IMG/VR virus record: IMGVR_UViG_3300020477_000990
Location: 186,001 to 250,000 of that record
Reading direction: 5' to 3' (one strand)
Length of the DNA: 64,000 bases
DNA from: a virus
Positions 61,655-64,000 of the stretch are shown in pieces. The notes beneath the pieces are model-generated. The model was not told the origin of the DNA and did not search any database. It saw only the letters and a program-made list of their open reading frames with translations. The translations under genes were made by a program, and so were the position numbers. The stretch's first letter is position 1; each line of letters starts with the position of its first letter.

Positions 61655-61681
61655 ATAGTATAAGATTTAGGAGATGTAGTT

Positions 61682-61945
61682 GTGAATAAGCGAAATACAA
61701 AATCAATACTTGAAGAAATCAGTAAAGTTATACCAAATAGCAATCGTGAGTCATTAATTGAATCACGAGCTGGGCACGTTATATCTTCAGCTATAAATCT
61801 TATTGATATGCTCCACGAGTCATATGATCAAGAAACTGCCGGCGAGCTAACTAGACGTTTAGTTAATAGTATTAAAAGTAGCGACCCTGCTAAATTTGAA
61901 CGTGGAATTAGAAGGGTTTTACAGAATAAAAATGAAGATAAATGA
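61682..61945 (+). CDS. conserved small virion-type protein
   Basis: 87 residues. IESRAGHVISSAINLIDMLH and DQETAGELTRRLVNSIKSSD recur in short proteins of marine T4-like phages. Helical. GTG start with AGGAG upstream. Function unknown. It overlaps the next gene by 14 nt. Confidence 0.7.
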   Translation: MNKRNTKSILEEISKVIPNSNRESLIESRAGHVISSAINLIDMLHESYDQETAGELTRRLVNSIKSSDPAKFERGIRRVLQNKNEDK

Positions 61946-63926
61946 TATTAAAATCGATGAAAATATCAACACACATTTAACCCATTTAGAAGATTTAAGT
62001 CTTTTTAATGGTAAAAAAGGTGCGGTGCAGGCACTTGGTTTTTTAACAGGATTATCTAATATTGTAAAAGGGAATTCATCAAAAAAATTTAATATTACTA
62101 CAAAATGGGATGGGTCTCCAGCAATTGTTTGTGGAACAGATCCTAAAGATGGTAAATTTTTTATTGGCACAAAAGGTGTTTTTAACAAAAACCCAAAATT
62201 AAATAAGTCAATGAAAGATGTATCAGTAAATCATGCTGATACAGTTGCTAAAGGTGAAACTACAGATAAAAGTGAGTTAAGAGGCAAATTAAGACAAGCA
62301 TTAAAATATTTAGAAAAATTAAATATTAAAGGTGTATTACAAGGTGATTTAATGTTTACACAAGGTGACCTTCAAGAAAAGAATTGCCAAGGTGAAGCTT
62401 GTATAACGTTTCAACCAAATGAAATAGTTTATGCTGTCCCATCAAATAGTGAATTAGCACAAAGAATTAAAAGAGCTAAAGTTGGAATAGTATTTCATAC
62501 ATCATATGAAGGTGATAGTTTAGATAATATGACAGCGTCATTTAGAGTTGATTTATCTAATTTAACACCTACACCAGATGTTTGGTTTGATGATGCATAT
62601 ATTAAAGACTATTCTGGTATGGCAACAATGACAGCACAAGAGTCAGCGGCAGTAGATTCTGGAATAGCTCAAATAAAAAGTAGTTTGCAATCAGTAGGAA
62701 ATGCATTTGAATTTTTAGATGGTTCTGAAGCTGGTAATGATTTAAAGATTAATATTGCGGCTAATATTAATTCTAATATTAAGCAAAATGTAATACAACA
62801 AAATCCTGAAACATTTTTTAATCAATTTGTTGAGGATTATAAGAAAAGAGCAGAAGCTAAAATAGAGCAATTAAAGACGGGTAGAGAGGGTGTTGCAGGA
62901 CAACGTCGCTTAAATGCCCTACAAATTGGCTTAAATTACTTAAATACTAATAAGAATAATATGTTGAGTTTTTACTCTATATGGCTTAAATTAGGTGCTA
63001 TGAAGAACATATTATATAAAAAATTATCAAGTATTAAAGCAATTGATAGTTTTGAACAAAATGGAGATGAATTAAAAGTAAGAGATCCAGAAGGTTTTGT
63101 TGCTGTTGACCATATAGGAAATGCAATAAAAGTTGTGGATAGATTAGATTTTAGTAGGAAAAATTTTATGAAAAAAGAAGGTATAGAATTAGATTTAGTT
63201 ACACAATTGCTTACTGAAGCAAGAATGTTTAAATCAAGACAAGGTGTATCAAAGTTTTCAGCACGTGAAATAGCTGATATGGCTTTTGCACATTGTATCG
63301 CTTTGCAAGTAATGAATCGTGAATTCAAGTACACATCAGTTGCAAAAAGTTATGCATCAAGAACTTCAAGTTATGGTAACTATGATTATTTTAGATCAAA
63401 TGGTACTGATTTATATGTAATGTTACACGCCTTATTTGGTAAAGGTTCTATTATTAAATTTGATGATGAAAAAAATAGTAAAATTTTATTAAGCAGAATG
63501 AAAAGTGATATAATGCCGTTTAGAGAATTTTTAAGTCATATTGGATCTTCAGGATCAAATACTGATACTGAACAACGTATGTTAATGAGATTGCAAGGAG
63601 CATTGTATATTTCAAACAGTAAGTTACGTTCTATGAAACGTTTAGCAGGTGATTGGGAAAATTTAAAAACACGAGAAAAAAGAACATTAGTATCTAGCTT
63701 ATTAACTTATTTTAGATCAAATTCACCTATGTCATCGCTTACAACTTATATTCAAAGATTAGCACGTGAACGTGATTTTGGTGATGATAAGCAAAAAGTT
63801 AAAACATCAAAAGCAATGGCAGTTGGTGCGGCATTGGCAGGTGCATATTTAGGTTATAAACTTGGTCGTGGTAAAACACCAAGCTATGCAGATAAAAAAT
63901 TTAATTTTAAAAAGGATAAAAAATAA
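61932..63926 (+). CDS. KxDG nucleotidyltransferase / ligase-like phage protein
   Basis: 664 residues from ATG 61932 (a longer frame back to 61896 is less likely). KWDGSPAIVCG at 58-68 is a ligase motif I (K58 as adenylation site). GVLQGDLMFTQGD and the EIVYAVP and IVFHTSYEG strands fit motifs III-IV of the RNA/DNA ligase fold. The C-terminal 350 residues are a separate helical domain ending in a hydrophobic Gly/Ala stretch and a Lys tail. I associate it with the DUF6267 family of T4-like phages. Substrate unknown. Confidence 0.7.
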   Translation: MKINDIKIDENINTHLTHLEDLSLFNGKKGAVQALGFLTGLSNIVKGNSSKKFNITTKWDGSPAIVCGTDPKDGKFFIGTKGVFNKNPKLNKSMKDVSVNHADTVAKGETTDKSELRGKLRQALKYLEKLNIKGVLQGDLMFTQGDLQEKNCQGEACITFQPNEIVYAVPSNSELAQRIKRAKVGIVFHTSYEGDSLDNMTASFRVDLSNLTPTPDVWFDDAYIKDYSGMATMTAQESAAVDSGIAQIKSSLQSVGNAFEFLDGSEAGNDLKINIAANINSNIKQNVIQQNPETFFNQFVEDYKKRAEAKIEQLKTGREGVAGQRRLNALQIGLNYLNTNKNNMLSFYSIWLKLGAMKNILYKKLSSIKAIDSFEQNGDELKVRDPEGFVAVDHIGNAIKVVDRLDFSRKNFMKKEGIELDLVTQLLTEARMFKSRQGVSKFSAREIADMAFAHCIALQVMNREFKYTSVAKSYASRTSSYGNYDYFRSNGTDLYVMLHALFGKGSIIKFDDEKNSKILLSRMKSDIMPFREFLSHIGSSGSNTDTEQRMLMRLQGALYISNSKLRSMKRLAGDWENLKTREKRTLVSSLLTYFRSNSPMSSLTTYIQRLARERDFGDDKQKVKTSKAMAVGAALAGAYLGYKLGRGKTPSYADKKFNFKKDKK

Positions 63927-64000
63927 TGGCAGTAAGAATTAATGGTGCGGCAAGAGGCGGCGAGTTTATTAGTAATAACTTACAGTTTTATACAATGTAT
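63926..64000 (+). CDS. start of a gene cut by the window end
   Basis: 25 codons visible, opening MAVRINGAARGGEFIS. The ATG overlaps the previous stop (TAATG). Too short to identify. Confidence 0.6.
   Translation, partial: MAVRINGAARGGEFISNNLQFYTMY

Noticed and set aside
1-64000. Prophage integrase, attachment sites, CRISPR arrays or insertion sequences
   Set aside because: None seen: no recombinase or transposase signature, no regular spacer-repeat arrays, no terminal inverted repeats.

Overview
The window is a 64 kb piece of an AT-rich, T4-like (contractile-tailed) bacteriophage genome. The T4 core set is present: portal gp20, protease gp21, scaffold gp22, capsid gp23, neck and sheath-stabiliser gp13/14/15, sheath gp18, tube gp19, terminase gp16/17, head completion gp4, baseplate hub genes, late sigma gp55, gp46/47, gp32, UvsX/Y/W, primase, gp41 helicase and dNMP kinase. 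Marine-type accessory genes (ThyX, ClpP-like protease, small DnaE-like protein, KxDG ligase-like protein) and the strong AT bias suggest a marine myovirus, perhaps of an AT-rich alphaproteobacterium such as SAR11. The host is an inference. No integrase, tRNA or CRISPR was seen.

Layout. 0-6 kb: a surface lipoprotein (+), then baseplate hub genes (-). 6-12 kb: gp55-gp47-gp46 and an unknown gene (+), a GC-richer non-coding block, then a small gene and a PD-(D/E)xK nuclease (+). 12-13 kb: gp26 with a frameshifted gp51 extension (-). 13-25 kb: gp29-like tape measure, portal, prohead core, protease, scaffold, capsid and a fibre-like protein (+). 25-29 kb: coiled-coil protein, Nudix, gp15, gp14 (-). 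29-44 kb: gp13, dNMP kinase, HNH (-), sheath, tube, tube-fold protein, radical SAM, gp4, gp16, internal proteins, gp17 (+). 44-50 kb: 2OG oxygenase, large virion-type protein, gp32, UvsX, UvsY. 50-64 kb: glucosaminidase, UvsW, gp62-like and helper genes, baseplate-like protein, leucine dehydrogenase-like enzyme, primase, ClpP, ThyX, gp41, ligase-like protein.

Expression. Two promoter classes are readable. One is sigma70-like (TTGACA/T, 16-18 nt, TATNNT) and precedes gp55, gp32, dNMP kinase, glucosaminidase and primase. The other is a T4-late-like ATAAATA box before virion genes, matching the presence of gp55. In both classes several boxes sit so close to the ATG that transcription should start on the start codon, giving leaderless mRNAs.

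Main discoveries. (1) gp26/gp51 is organised like a tail-assembly chaperone pair with a T_TTT_TTC slippery site and a downstream stem, next to the tape measure gene. (2) A likely non-coding RNA of about 370 nt, with its own minus-strand promoter, starts with 10-nt AGGCTAATA-type repeats. The same 10-nt-phased repeats occur in the gp32 mRNA leader. (3) A complete leucine-dehydrogenase-like enzyme sits among late genes. (4) Shared insertion modules appear in gp14 and gp18.
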